Below are positions 54,627-62,909 of a stretch of 64,000 bases of DNA, piece after piece. Position 1 is the first letter of the stretch. The number at the start of each line of letters is the position of its first letter. The position numbers and the translations under genes were made by a program. The DNA is from JACKCP01 sp034007295. Its GTDB lineage: Bacteria; Desulfobacterota; Desulfobacteria; Desulfobacterales; JACKCP01. The notes below the pieces were generated by a model, which had not been told where the DNA came from, did no database searches, and was given only the letters and a program-made list of their open reading frames with translations. The DNA is taken from NCBI GenBank assembly GCA_034007295.1, contig JAVERC010000011.1, positions 1 to 64,000 of the forward strand, read 5' to 3'.

Positions 54627-56279
54627 TTATGCGGATACAAGACCTGGCCTGACCTGAAGAGTTATTCTTATATTTTTTCCTGATGATCTGTATCCCCTTA
54701 TCATATTAAAAGACATATCTTCTATGGTTTCAATTTCTATGTTTTTCATGTTTGCACCCATTTTTTCAGCCTTTGCATACAAAAGAGCTTTAGCCTTTGC
54801 ATAGGCATCTTCTCTTGAGTAGTTTGAAGATATGGATTCTTCATAATTTTCTGAAACAGCATAGGCTTTTTTACGGGCTGTGTCTGCAAAAAGGGTTACA
54901 GTACAGGTAGGCTTTGCCATTGCTGCCCCTTTTGCATTTGCAATGCTGAAATTTTCAATAGGCAGTGTTTTTATGCCAGACAGTTTTTCTATTCTTTTTG
55001 CAAAAACACCAGCCGGAGCTCCAAGTACAAGAATTGCCTGAGGGTTTAAAACATAGCCATCCAGAAAATCATGGAGAGTGTAGACAGGTTTGTTGTTAAT
55101 ATCTGAAACCATGCTATTAAATGAATCAACTATATATTGTGCAGTAATGTCTACTATTTTTTCTGCTGTTTCTTTCATTGGAATATTAATTTTTTCAGAA
55201 ATTGATTTTATTCCTTTTTTTGCTTTTTCAAAATCTCCTTCATTTATTTCTCCAAGAAAAACAAGGGCATCTGTAGGTGTTGGAAATCCTCCGCCAAAAG
55301 CCATTGCCGGTCCTTTCCTTTCAGGACCTGCCAATATTTTTGAATTTTCAACTCTTACAAAACTATCTCCGCCTGCACCAATTGATCTTGTTTCAATGGC
55401 CCTTATAAGGGTTTTGATATTTTGAATTTTAATTCCGTTCTGAGCTATTACAGGAACTCCTTTTGCAAGAACAGCTATGTCTGTAGTAGTTCCGCCTATA
55501 TCAAGAATAATTGAGTCAATATTTTTATCTGAACTAGGAAGTGCACCCATAACACTTGCAGCAGGCCCTGAAAATATGGTTTGTGCAGGGAATTTTAGCG
55601 ATTGTTCAAGGGGCATTGTTCCACCGTCTGCTTTTAAAATGTGAACTGGAGACTTTATTCCTCTTTCAATAAAACTTTTGTTTACAGATTTAAAAAAAAT
55701 TTCATAGGAATCGTAAACAGCAGCATTCAGCCAGGTTGTATTAATCCTTCCAGGAAAATTAAGATGACCTGAAACATTGTGCCCCTTGAATATATTTTTG
55801 AAATTTGCTAAAAAAATTTTTTCTTTTTGGTTTTCGTGTGAGGGATTTCTTGGTGAAAATTTGGATATAACAGCAATATTTTTTATACCTATTTTTTTTA
55901 TGTCTTCTGAGACTTGCCTTATTTCCTGCTCGTCAACAGGTAAAAGTTCTCTTCCCCTGTGATCAAGAGCTCCTTTTGCAACAAAATAATAGTCTCCTGT
56001 TTTATAAAATTTGGGATCAATTCCAGGGCCTGCTGATACAATAACTGCAACTGGAGAAGTTTTTTTTTGTACCACAGCATTGGTTGTAAGAGTGGTACTT
56101 AAAACTGTTCTTTTGATTTTTGATGGGTTTGTATTTTCAATTAAAGAGTCAAGAGCCTTAATAACTGACTCATATAAATTGTCTTTTTTTGTAGGTATTT
56201 TGGCTGATTTTATGATTGTGTCACCAGACAGAAGAACGCCGTCTGTATGTGTGCCACCTACGTCTATACCGATTATCAT
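54627..56279 (-). CDS. Hydantoinase/oxoprolinase (HyuA)-family protein
   Basis: A 550-residue protein of the ATP-dependent hydantoinase/oxoprolinase family. The N-terminal phosphate-binding motif GIDVGGTHTDGVLL and the second DIGGTTTDIAVL motif near residue 260 belong to the actin-like ATPase fold, and NTTWLNAAVYDSYE and RSIGAGGDSFVRV are typical. It is shorter than classical HyuA (near 700 residues), and no HyuB subunit gene is adjacent, so the reaction is unsettled. It is cotranscribed with a histone-deacetylase-like gene, hinting at a shared amide or acyl substrate. Confidence 0.83.
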   Translation of the reverse strand: MIIGIDVGGTHTDGVLLSGDTIIKSAKIPTKKDNLYESVIKALDSLIENTNPSKIKRTVLSTTLTTNAVVQKKTSPVAVIVSAGPGIDPKFYKTGDYYFVAKGALDHRGRELLPVDEQEIRQVSEDIKKIGIKNIAVISKFSPRNPSHENQKEKIFLANFKNIFKGHNVSGHLNFPGRINTTWLNAAVYDSYEIFFKSVNKSFIERGIKSPVHILKADGGTMPLEQSLKFPAQTIFSGPAASVMGALPSSDKNIDSIILDIGGTTTDIAVLAKGVPVIAQNGIKIQNIKTLIRAIETRSIGAGGDSFVRVENSKILAGPERKGPAMAFGGGFPTPTDALVFLGEINEGDFEKAKKGIKSISEKINIPMKETAEKIVDITAQYIVDSFNSMVSDINNKPVYTLHDFLDGYVLNPQAILVLGAPAGVFAKRIEKLSGIKTLPIENFSIANAKGAAMAKPTCTVTLFADTARKKAYAVSENYEESISSNYSREDAYAKAKALLYAKAEKMGANMKNIEIETIEDMSFNMIRGYRSSGKNIRITLQVRPGLVSA

Positions 56280-56317
56280 TTTTTACCCCACAGATTTAAA
56301 TTATTGATTTGTAGCAG

Positions 56318-56660
56318 ATCTAAATTGAGGGGTTCCCAAGGTCCGTGTGCATTAATGCCAAAGTGTATGGGATTTTTATTTTCCTCTGCATTTGGAGCCT
56401 AAAGTACTAGCTACACTGAATTTAGGGAAACCCAAAAGGCTGTATATTTTTAAAGACAAACAATTTATTTAGTTGCTGAACTAAAACGGCTTTTTTGTCT
56501 ATTCTAAGGTTAGATTCAGAAAAATAAGCCTCAAAATAGTCAATGTATCCTAAAGGCTAAATTTTTCATCTTCCTTTAAGGAAACAAAATTATCGTTTTC
56601 GGCCAATCACTATTTAATAAATTTTTAGTTTAAAAATATACAGTACTCAATCAAAGTCAG
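56318..56660. repeat. Outer repeat pair enclosing a repeat copy
   Basis: GATCTAAATTGAGGGG at 56318 and the minus-strand match GACTTTGATTGAG at 56647-56659 resemble the outer ends at 52876-53214. Inside, CTGTATATTTTTAAA (56440-56454) is perfectly inverted at 56629-56643 around the dispersed repeat at 56467-56617. Together these fill most of the 428-base gap between cheW and the HyuA-like gene; no gene is seen. Confidence 0.5.
56467..56617 (+). repeat. Dispersed ~150-bp intergenic repeat copy
   Basis: Nearly full match to the reference copy: ATTTAGTTGCTGAACTAAAACGG at the left, CAATGTATCCTAAAGGCTAAATTTTT inside and TTTTCGGCCAATCACTATTTA at the right. The right end faces the cheW 3' end. Confidence 0.82.
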
Positions 56661-56707
56661 ACTATATTCAATATTTTAAATTGTCAAACAAGGCGGCATT
56701 TATTTGG

Positions 56708-57220
56708 TTATGCTTTTTCCTGAATCATCTCAAGCTCTTCAGTTGTGAGAATCTTGTCTATGTCCAGAAGTATTTTTACTCCTCCGCCTGTTTTTGCAAT
56801 CCCTTGTATATAAGTAGTGTCAACCTTTGTTCCAAAAGATGGGGCCTGTTCAATATCATCTGGTTTTACTGGAAGAACTTCTGAAACTGAATCAACAACT
56901 ATTCCCATTGTAATTATTCCGGCTTTACCTTCAACTTCAACAACAATTATGCATGTCCTTTCTGTATACTCAAGCGGAGGCAGGGAAAATCTAAGTCTTA
57001 AATCAAGAACAGGTATTACTTTTCCTCTGAGATTTATTACTCCTTTTACAAATTCAGGAGTCTGAGGGACTGAAGTTATGGGCATGAGACCTATAATTTC
57101 TTTTATTTTTAAAATACCTATTCCGTATTCTTCATCAGCAAGGGAAAATGTAAGGAATTTGCTGTCAATGCTTTTATCACTAGAATCTAAAGTCCTTTGA
57201 TCTCTTGGGTTGTTTTCCAT
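56708..57220 (-). CDS. cheW: Chemotaxis adaptor CheW
   Basis: A 170-residue CheW that links chemoreceptors to CheA. The two SH3-like lobes show FLTFSLADEEYGIGILKIKEII, PEFVKGVINLRGKVIPVLDLR (with the conserved NLRG) and GIVVDSVSEVL. An upstream frame opens at 57247, but GGAGG five bases before the ATG at 57220 decides the start. It stands alone, with repeats on both sides, and no cheA in the window. Confidence 0.93.
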   Translation of the reverse strand: MENNPRDQRTLDSSDKSIDSKFLTFSLADEEYGIGILKIKEIIGLMPITSVPQTPEFVKGVINLRGKVIPVLDLRLRFSLPPLEYTERTCIIVVEVEGKAGIITMGIVVDSVSEVLPVKPDDIEQAPSFGTKVDTTYIQGIAKTGGGVKILLDIDKILTTEELEMIQEKA

Positions 57221-57403
57221 ATTGCCTCCTGCTTTAATTGATTTCATTTTTTTAAATTTTTTTGGGATAAAAACTGTTTTTCCGTTTTTTAATATTAGAT
57301 TCAGAAATTAGTAATTAAAAAATTGAAACTGAATTTTTTGAAAATGAGCAAAAAATTATTTAAGGTTTTTTATTGAGCATTAATTAAATTTTTTAGGTCT
57401 GTT

Positions 57404-57556
57404 AACTAGCTGCTGAACGAAAACAGCCTTTTTCATTCATTTGGGGGCAGATTCAGAAAATAAGCCTCAAAATAGTCAATGTATCCTAAAGGTTATTTTT
57501 TCATCTTCCTTGAAATGAACTAAAAGTACTAGTTTTCGGCCAATCACTAACTAAAT
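57404..57556 (+). repeat. Dispersed intergenic repeat copy overlapping a gene 3' end
   Basis: AGCTGCTGAACGAAAACAGCC at the left, CAATGTATCCTAAAGGTTATTTTTTC inside and TTTTCGGCCAATCACTAACTAAAT at the right. The right end includes the stop and last residues of the gene at 57547. The remaining 180 bases before cheW are AT-rich and hold no gene. Confidence 0.78.
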
Positions 57557-59034
57557 GTCTGAGCAAATATATTATCACAGTCTGAGACTGAAATCTGATT
57601 AAATTCTGGAATTGTCCATTTTAGTTTGATATTTTCATTTTGCAGTAAACTTTTGTTTTTAAGATTTTTGTTTATTCTTGATGAAAATACTTGTGCTCCC
57701 TCAAAAGGGGTATTTGTAAGAACAATTGCAAAATTATTGTTGTATCTGCAGCAATAATCACTTTTTCTTGAATCTTCAAGCAGAACTTCGCTTATTTGAG
57801 AAAGAATTTTCTCAAGAAAAATATGTCCTGACTTATCCCTTATTTGTGAAAAATCAACAACTTCTGCCATTAAAACTGATAGATCGGTTTTATATCTTTT
57901 TGCTCTTGAAATTTCTTTTGGAATTATTTCAAAAAACCATTTTTTCTTGTAAAGACCAGTTAGTTCATCCCTCATAGGAAGCTTGGTAAGCCTTGATTTT
58001 GTTTCAAGAAGTTTTTTTTCAAGCCTAGATTTTTCCTTTGTTCTGAAAATAATTCTTTGAAGTGAAGTTCTTTTTATTTTATCTTTTTGCATATATTCAA
58101 AGGGGATGTTTTTGTAATCTCCGTATGAGCATATTTTTTTTCTTTTTTCCAGCAAAATAATAATAAATGGCCTGTAATTTAAATTAATATTTTCAAGAAC
58201 ATTAAAAATAGATAAAGAATCAATAAATTCTTCGGTAAAAACAAGATCAAAATATTTTTCTTTGAGTTTTTGTTTTGCTGATTCAAATGAAACTGCTTCA
58301 AAAATTTCTGTTTCAGGCGAGTTTTTCAGGTAAATTCTTATTTTTTTAATTATGGCTTTATCTTTAATGATGCAAAGGATTTTTATATTTGTGCAGTTTT
58401 TATGTAATTGGTACTCAAAGGCTGATTCCTCATAATTTAGAGACTGAATTTTTTTTATGTTTTCAGTAATTCTTTGGCCTGATTCAATTATTCTTTCTGC
58501 TTTTTTTAGGATTTTTGGATAATCTTTACCTTCTGATTTTAAAACCTCTGCATTGCAGATTAAAGTTGTAAGAGGCTGAGTCAGTTCTTTTGCAATTTTG
58601 TCTGTTATTTCTAGTAATGTTTTTTTTCTTTCTATCTCAAGTTTCAAAAGTTCAGGACTGATTTGAGAAGGCTTGTTTTTTTTTGAATTTATTGACGAAA
58701 ATATTTTAGCTAAATCAAGGTTGAATTCAATTCTTTTAGTGATATTTTCGTTTGTTTCTTTATAGTTAATAAAATCTATTATCAAATTTTTTTGGGGCAT
58801 AATTTTTGAATAATTATTTTTTTGAATTATAAGCACAATTTGTTTTTCATTTGAATCAAAGGCAATATCCTTTATTTTATCAAAGCAATTGTCTTCAACT
58901 ATTAAAATATCGTGTCCTTTTTCTAATTCATTAAAGGAAAAAAAACTTTTGTAATTGCAGTTTATTTTGACAAAGCTTTTGGCAAATTTTTCGAGGATAG
59001 ATTGAGTTTCAATTAGATAAAAAATATTTTTCAT
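57547..59034 (-). CDS. Degenerate multi-domain signalling protein (DHp-like, receiver-like, GGDEF-like)
   Basis: A 495-residue soluble protein whose segments resemble signalling domains but lack the key residues. A receiver-like region occupies about 1-110. A DHp-like helix pair at about 135-200 reads AKELTQPLTTLICNAEVLK, with K149 where the phospho-His would be. A second receiver-like region spans about 216-335 with Glu in place of the phospho-Asp segment (FTEEF). The C-terminal GGDEF-like domain keeps DELTGLY but reads RYNNNF (430-435) in place of RYGGDEF. The frame is intact. It may be a non-catalytic scaffold or sensor. The C-terminus overlaps a repeat, so its end is not the ancestral one. 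No family with this whole plan is known to me. Confidence 0.7.
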   Translation of the reverse strand: MKNIFYLIETQSILEKFAKSFVKINCNYKSFFSFNELEKGHDILIVEDNCFDKIKDIAFDSNEKQIVLIIQKNNYSKIMPQKNLIIDFINYKETNENITKRIEFNLDLAKIFSSINSKKNKPSQISPELLKLEIERKKTLLEITDKIAKELTQPLTTLICNAEVLKSEGKDYPKILKKAERIIESGQRITENIKKIQSLNYEESAFEYQLHKNCTNIKILCIIKDKAIIKKIRIYLKNSPETEIFEAVSFESAKQKLKEKYFDLVFTEEFIDSLSIFNVLENINLNYRPFIIILLEKRKKICSYGDYKNIPFEYMQKDKIKRTSLQRIIFRTKEKSRLEKKLLETKSRLTKLPMRDELTGLYKKKWFFEIIPKEISRAKRYKTDLSVLMAEVVDFSQIRDKSGHIFLEKILSQISEVLLEDSRKSDYCCRYNNNFAIVLTNTPFEGAQVFSSRINKNLKNKSLLQNENIKLKWTIPEFNQISVSDCDNIFAQTFS

Positions 59035-59083
59035 ATTTTTGCCCTGGTTTAACTGAAATGTTTAAGAAGCAAATAGGAAAAAC

Positions 59084-59230
59084 TATGTAGCTGCTAAACT
59101 AAAACGGCCTTTTGTCCATTTTTTGCACAGATTTAAAATTTAATCCTAAAAAAAAAGAGAGTTTCTAAAGGCAAAATTTTACCTGAGCTTTATAAAAAAA
59201 ATTTAAGTTTTGGGCTAAGTATTATCTTAA
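59084..59230 (+). repeat. Degenerate copy of the dispersed intergenic repeat
   Basis: GTAGCTGCTAAACTAAAACGGCC, TTTTGTCCATTT and TTTCTAAAGGCAAAATTTTACC match the reference in order; the right end is eroded (TTTTGGGCTAAGTATTATCTTAA). It fills the gap between the KefB-like gene and the degenerate signalling gene. Confidence 0.6.
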
Positions 59231-59306
59231 CTCAATTTATACCATGTAATTGATATTTACAAGATTAAAACTCATTTGGTTTTTAAACATAAACTTAGTT
59301 TAGGTT

Positions 59307-61313
59307 TTATGTGGCAGGTTGACTCATTTTTTTAGACTCATTTTTTTCACATTTTGCGGTTTCAGTCATTTTACAAAAATTTTTTCTTTGGGTTTCATCT
59401 CCTATAACCGCAATAGTGTCTTCTGGCATAAGAATAAAATTTGTTTCAGGGTTTGACACCAGGTTTCCCTTTCTTACAACACCAACAATTGATGCCCCTG
59501 TTTTTTTTCTTACTTCGCTTTGGCCTATGGTTTTTTGAGAGATTGGGCTGTTTTCATTTAACCTAAACCATTGGATATCAAATTGATCTTCGGCGTTTTT
59601 AAGGTGATAAAGTTTTGTATAATCCGTTTTTTTTGCAAACCAGTCTGCATACAATTCACTTCTTACTGTATTAGTGCACCTTTGAATTTCCGGGGCTGGG
59701 ACATTAAAATGAATTAATGACTGCCTTGTCATTTCAAGGCTTGCTTCAAATTCTGGAAAAATAACTTCTGAAACTCCAAGTTCTTTGAACATTTCAAAAT
59801 ATTCCCTTGAAGATGTTCTGGAAATAATTTCTATAGTTTTATTCATTTTTTTTGCTGCCTCTATTATTGACCTTGCATTTGTAGCAGATGGAACTGTAAG
59901 GATTAAAAGAGAGGCTTGTTTTATTCCAGCAGCTTCAAGAACTGTTTCATGGGTAGCATCACCATAAATAACAGACATTTCCTGGTTTTTTGCCTGTTCA
60001 AATCTTCTGTGTTCTATTTCAACTAGAATAAATTTCATTTCAAGGCGTTTGAGCATTTTTGCTATTTGTGAGCCGACTCTTCCTCCTCCTGCAATAATAA
60101 TATGGTTTTTAAGACCTGATTCAGGAATATTTGAAATTTCAAGATCTCTTGAAGGATAAAATTTCTTTTTAATGGAATAAAGTTTTGCAGTCTGTCCTGA
60201 AATAAGGGGTGTAAGAGCCATGGTAATTATGGCAGCTGTAAGAATAAGGGAGTAGAGGTCAGTTGAAATTGAATTTGTAGACATTCCAACCCTTGCAAGA
60301 ACAAATGCAAATTCACCTATTTGGAAAAGTCCAAGACCAACAGCAAGAGGGATTACATTTGTATATCTGAAAAGCTTTGAAAGAGATGAAAAAATAAGGC
60401 CTTTTCCAATTCCTGCCGCAAGAACAAGAATAATAACCTTGTCACCGTGCTTTATTAGATACATTGGGTCAAAAAGCATTCCAACTGAACTGAAAAAAAG
60501 AAGTCCGAAAAGATCCCTTAATGGAATTATGTCGCTTAGTGCCTGATGTCCGTAATCAGATTCACTTAAGACCATTCCAGCTACAAAAGCTCCAAATGCA
60601 AATGACAGGCCTGCCATATGGGTAGCATAACCTATTCCAAGACCGATTGCAGTTATTGCAAGCAGAAAAAGCTCCCTTGATCCAAGTTTTGCAATATGTG
60701 ACATAAGTCCTGGGAGAAGCCTTGTTCCAAGGATTATCATTCCTGCAATAAATGCTGCGGCTTTTAAGGCTGCAAATCCAAGTGCTGATATTCCTATTTC
60801 AGGATTGTTGAGCTGGGGTAGAATTATCATCATTGGAACAACTGCAAGATCCTGGATTATGAGCATTCCTATCATTACCTTGCTTGAAAGTGTTCCAAGC
60901 CATCCCTGGTTCATAAGGGTTTTTAAAATAACCATTGTACTTGAAAGGGATATAATTGAGCCAAGCCATAGAGACTGCTTTAAGTCATAGTTCATTATAA
61001 TTCCTATTCCTGTGCCAAGAAGAATTGTGAGAATTATCTGGATTGGTGTTCCAATGAGGGCAATCATTTTTACTGGTTTTAGATCCTTTAAAGAAAATTC
61101 AAGTCCAAGGGCGAAAAGAAGAAGTGCTATTCCTATTTCTGCAAGGAGTTCAATTTCATGGGTATTTGAAATTGTTATTCCTCCGGTGTGGGGGCCAAGA
61201 AAAATTCCGGCTATTATATATCCTAAAATTAGAGGCTGTCCGATTCTTTGCATTATAATTCCGCAAAAAAAGGCTGCAACAATTAAAATAATTATATCTG
61301 CGGCAATACCCAT
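59307..61313 (-). CDS. KefB/YbaL-type cation:proton antiporter with TrkA domains
   Basis: CPA2-family membrane antiporter of 668 residues. Residues about 1-380 form a hydrophobic region of 12 or more helices with LLLFALGLEFSLKDL, SLSSTMVILKTL and FGAFVAGMVLSES. A Rossmann TrkA-N domain follows at about 405-520 (IIIAGGGRVGSQIAKML), then a TrkA-C domain at about 575-650 (SIVGVVRKG, FILMPEDTIAVIG). It probably exchanges K+ or Na+ for protons under nucleotide control. The start is the ATG at 61313 after GGGAG, rather than the TTG at 61325. Confidence 0.9.
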   Translation of the reverse strand: MGIAADIIILIVAAFFCGIIMQRIGQPLILGYIIAGIFLGPHTGGITISNTHEIELLAEIGIALLLFALGLEFSLKDLKPVKMIALIGTPIQIILTILLGTGIGIIMNYDLKQSLWLGSIISLSSTMVILKTLMNQGWLGTLSSKVMIGMLIIQDLAVVPMMIILPQLNNPEIGISALGFAALKAAAFIAGMIILGTRLLPGLMSHIAKLGSRELFLLAITAIGLGIGYATHMAGLSFAFGAFVAGMVLSESDYGHQALSDIIPLRDLFGLLFFSSVGMLFDPMYLIKHGDKVIILVLAAGIGKGLIFSSLSKLFRYTNVIPLAVGLGLFQIGEFAFVLARVGMSTNSISTDLYSLILTAAIITMALTPLISGQTAKLYSIKKKFYPSRDLEISNIPESGLKNHIIIAGGGRVGSQIAKMLKRLEMKFILVEIEHRRFEQAKNQEMSVIYGDATHETVLEAAGIKQASLLILTVPSATNARSIIEAAKKMNKTIEIISRTSSREYFEMFKELGVSEVIFPEFEASLEMTRQSLIHFNVPAPEIQRCTNTVRSELYADWFAKKTDYTKLYHLKNAEDQFDIQWFRLNENSPISQKTIGQSEVRKKTGASIVGVVRKGNLVSNPETNFILMPEDTIAVIGDETQRKNFCKMTETAKCEKNESKKMSQPAT

Positions 61314-61523
61314 TGAATCTCCCAAAAATTAAATTTTAAATTATGGTTTTTTAAAAATTAGGATTATATGAAGATGATTTTTTCTGGTCAACAATTATGA
61401 CATTTTAAAATTTTTTAAGAGGTGATTTGCCAAAACTATATTTTTAGTTCAATTGAAATAAAAAAATTTAATTCAAGGCTCAATTTTGGGAAAAGATTTT
61501 TTTGATGTATTTGATTTTAGAAA

Positions 61524-61550
61524 TAAAAAAAGCCCCTTTATTAAGGGGCT
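61524..61550 (-). terminator. Intrinsic terminator downstream of tRNA-Asn
   Basis: AGCCCCTT and its complement (61531-61550 on the plus strand) form a strong stem, followed by a T-run on the minus strand. It lies eight bases beyond the tRNA 3' end. Confidence 0.88.
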
Positions 61551-61557
61551 TGATGTC

Positions 61558-61633
61558 TGGCTCCCCAGCACGGACTTGAACCGCGGACCCGATGGTTAAC
61601 AGCCATCTGCTCTGCCGACTGAGCTACTGGGGA
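61558..61633 (-). tRNA. tRNA-Asn (anticodon GTT)
   Basis: A 76-base cloverleaf on the minus strand. The acceptor stem TCCCCAG pairs with CTGGGGA, the D arm has AGCTCAGTCGGCAGAGC, the anticodon loop reads CTGTTAA with anticodon GTT, and the T arm has GGTTCAAGTCC. CCA is encoded. A terminator follows it directly. Confidence 0.97.
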
Positions 61634-61721
61634 TTAAATTCGGCGTTTGCTGTTTTGTTCAGCAACGAAAAGACATATACATTCCTTTGATATCTGCGTC
61701 AAGAAAAAAAATAAAAAAATA

Positions 61722-62681
61722 TTAAATTTTTATTAATACTCTGAAAGCGAGATATCCAAAGTAAATAACAAGCATTAATCCGCCTTCCCATCTGTCTACA
61801 AATCTTTTTCTTCCAGTTGCCATAAAAAGAAGTAAAAGAATATTTGCCAAAACAACCATTAAAATATCAAGGTTATTGCTGCTTGAAAAGGGCAGGGGTT
61901 TAATTGTTGCACTTATTCCAAGTACAAAAAAGATGTTGAAAATATTTGAACCTGCAACGTTTCCCACTGCCATTTCTGACTGGCCTTTATATGCGGCTAC
62001 AACAGAGGCTGCAAGTTCAGGAAGGGAAGTTCCTATTGCAATAATTGTAAGTCCTATTATTTCGTCGGATACTCCAAAGGATTGTGCAATATCAACGGCT
62101 CCTCTTACAATGAGTTCTGCACCTCCTGCAAGTCCGATTATCCCTATTATTATAAGGCCTGCTGAAAGAGCCCAGTGCATTTCCTTGAGGTTTTCGGGTA
62201 TGTCTTCAAGTGTATCTCTTTTTGAAAGCGAAAAAGAATAATGAAAAAAAATCAGGAAAAAACCAAGAAATACAAGCCCGTCACTTCTGCTTAAAAGTGA
62301 GTAATTGTAATGGTCAAGAAGCTGGTCATTCACTGAGGCAGCAAGCACTATTACAGCAAGAAGGCCCATTGGAATATCTGCTTTTACAGTTCCTTTTGGA
62401 ACTTTCAAAGGTTTTATAACCCCGCATATTCCTATTATCATTAGAATATTTGCAATATTACTGCCTAGAATGTTTCCTGTAGCAACTCCTGTGTTTCCTT
62501 CCGTACTTGCAACAACGTTTACAAAAAGTTCTGGAAGAGAAGATCCAAATGCTACTACTGTAAGCCCGATTACCATGTCTGAGATATTAAACTTTTTTGC
62601 AATTGCCGATGCACCGTTCACGAGAAAATCAGCACTTTTTACAAGAAGAATAAAACCCGCTACAAGGAAAAGATATGACAC
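61722..62681 (-). CDS. Calcium/sodium antiporter (CaCA family, YrbG-like)
   Basis: A 319-residue membrane antiporter with about ten hydrophobic segments in two inverted halves. Each half has the family acidic motif: VVAFGSSLPELFVNV near 44-58 and IAIGTSLPELAASVVA near 205-220. It probably exports Ca2+ in exchange for Na+ or protons. Start is GTG with GGGAGG six bases upstream. Transcribed toward tRNA-Asn. Confidence 0.9.
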   Translation of the reverse strand: MSYLFLVAGFILLVKSADFLVNGASAIAKKFNISDMVIGLTVVAFGSSLPELFVNVVASTEGNTGVATGNILGSNIANILMIIGICGVIKPLKVPKGTVKADIPMGLLAVIVLAASVNDQLLDHYNYSLLSRSDGLVFLGFFLIFFHYSFSLSKRDTLEDIPENLKEMHWALSAGLIIIGIIGLAGGAELIVRGAVDIAQSFGVSDEIIGLTIIAIGTSLPELAASVVAAYKGQSEMAVGNVAGSNIFNIFFVLGISATIKPLPFSSSNNLDILMVVLANILLLLFMATGRKRFVDRWEGGLMLVIYFGYLAFRVLIKI

Positions 62682-62861
62682 GTGATGCCTCCCTGTTTTT
62701 TTGGTAGGAAAAAGATAATAAAACCAGAATTTAAGACTTTTATAAATTTTAAATCAAAAAGTTTTTAATGTATCAAGTCATTTATTTTAATAATTTTAAA
62801 TCCAGATGTATTTGAGTTTAAAATAACCATGATAAGAAGCAATTTACATAAAATAATATTA

Positions 62862-62893
62862 TTTTGTTCCGGAGATAAAAATTTTCTCCGGAA
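62862..62893 (-). terminator. Probable terminator of aspS
   Basis: TTCCGGAGA (62867-62875) and TCTCCGGAA (62885-62893) are perfect complements, 17 bases beyond the aspS stop on the minus strand, followed by a moderately T-rich stretch. Confidence 0.7.
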
Positions 62894-62909
62894 TTATTTT
62901 TGAAAAAAT

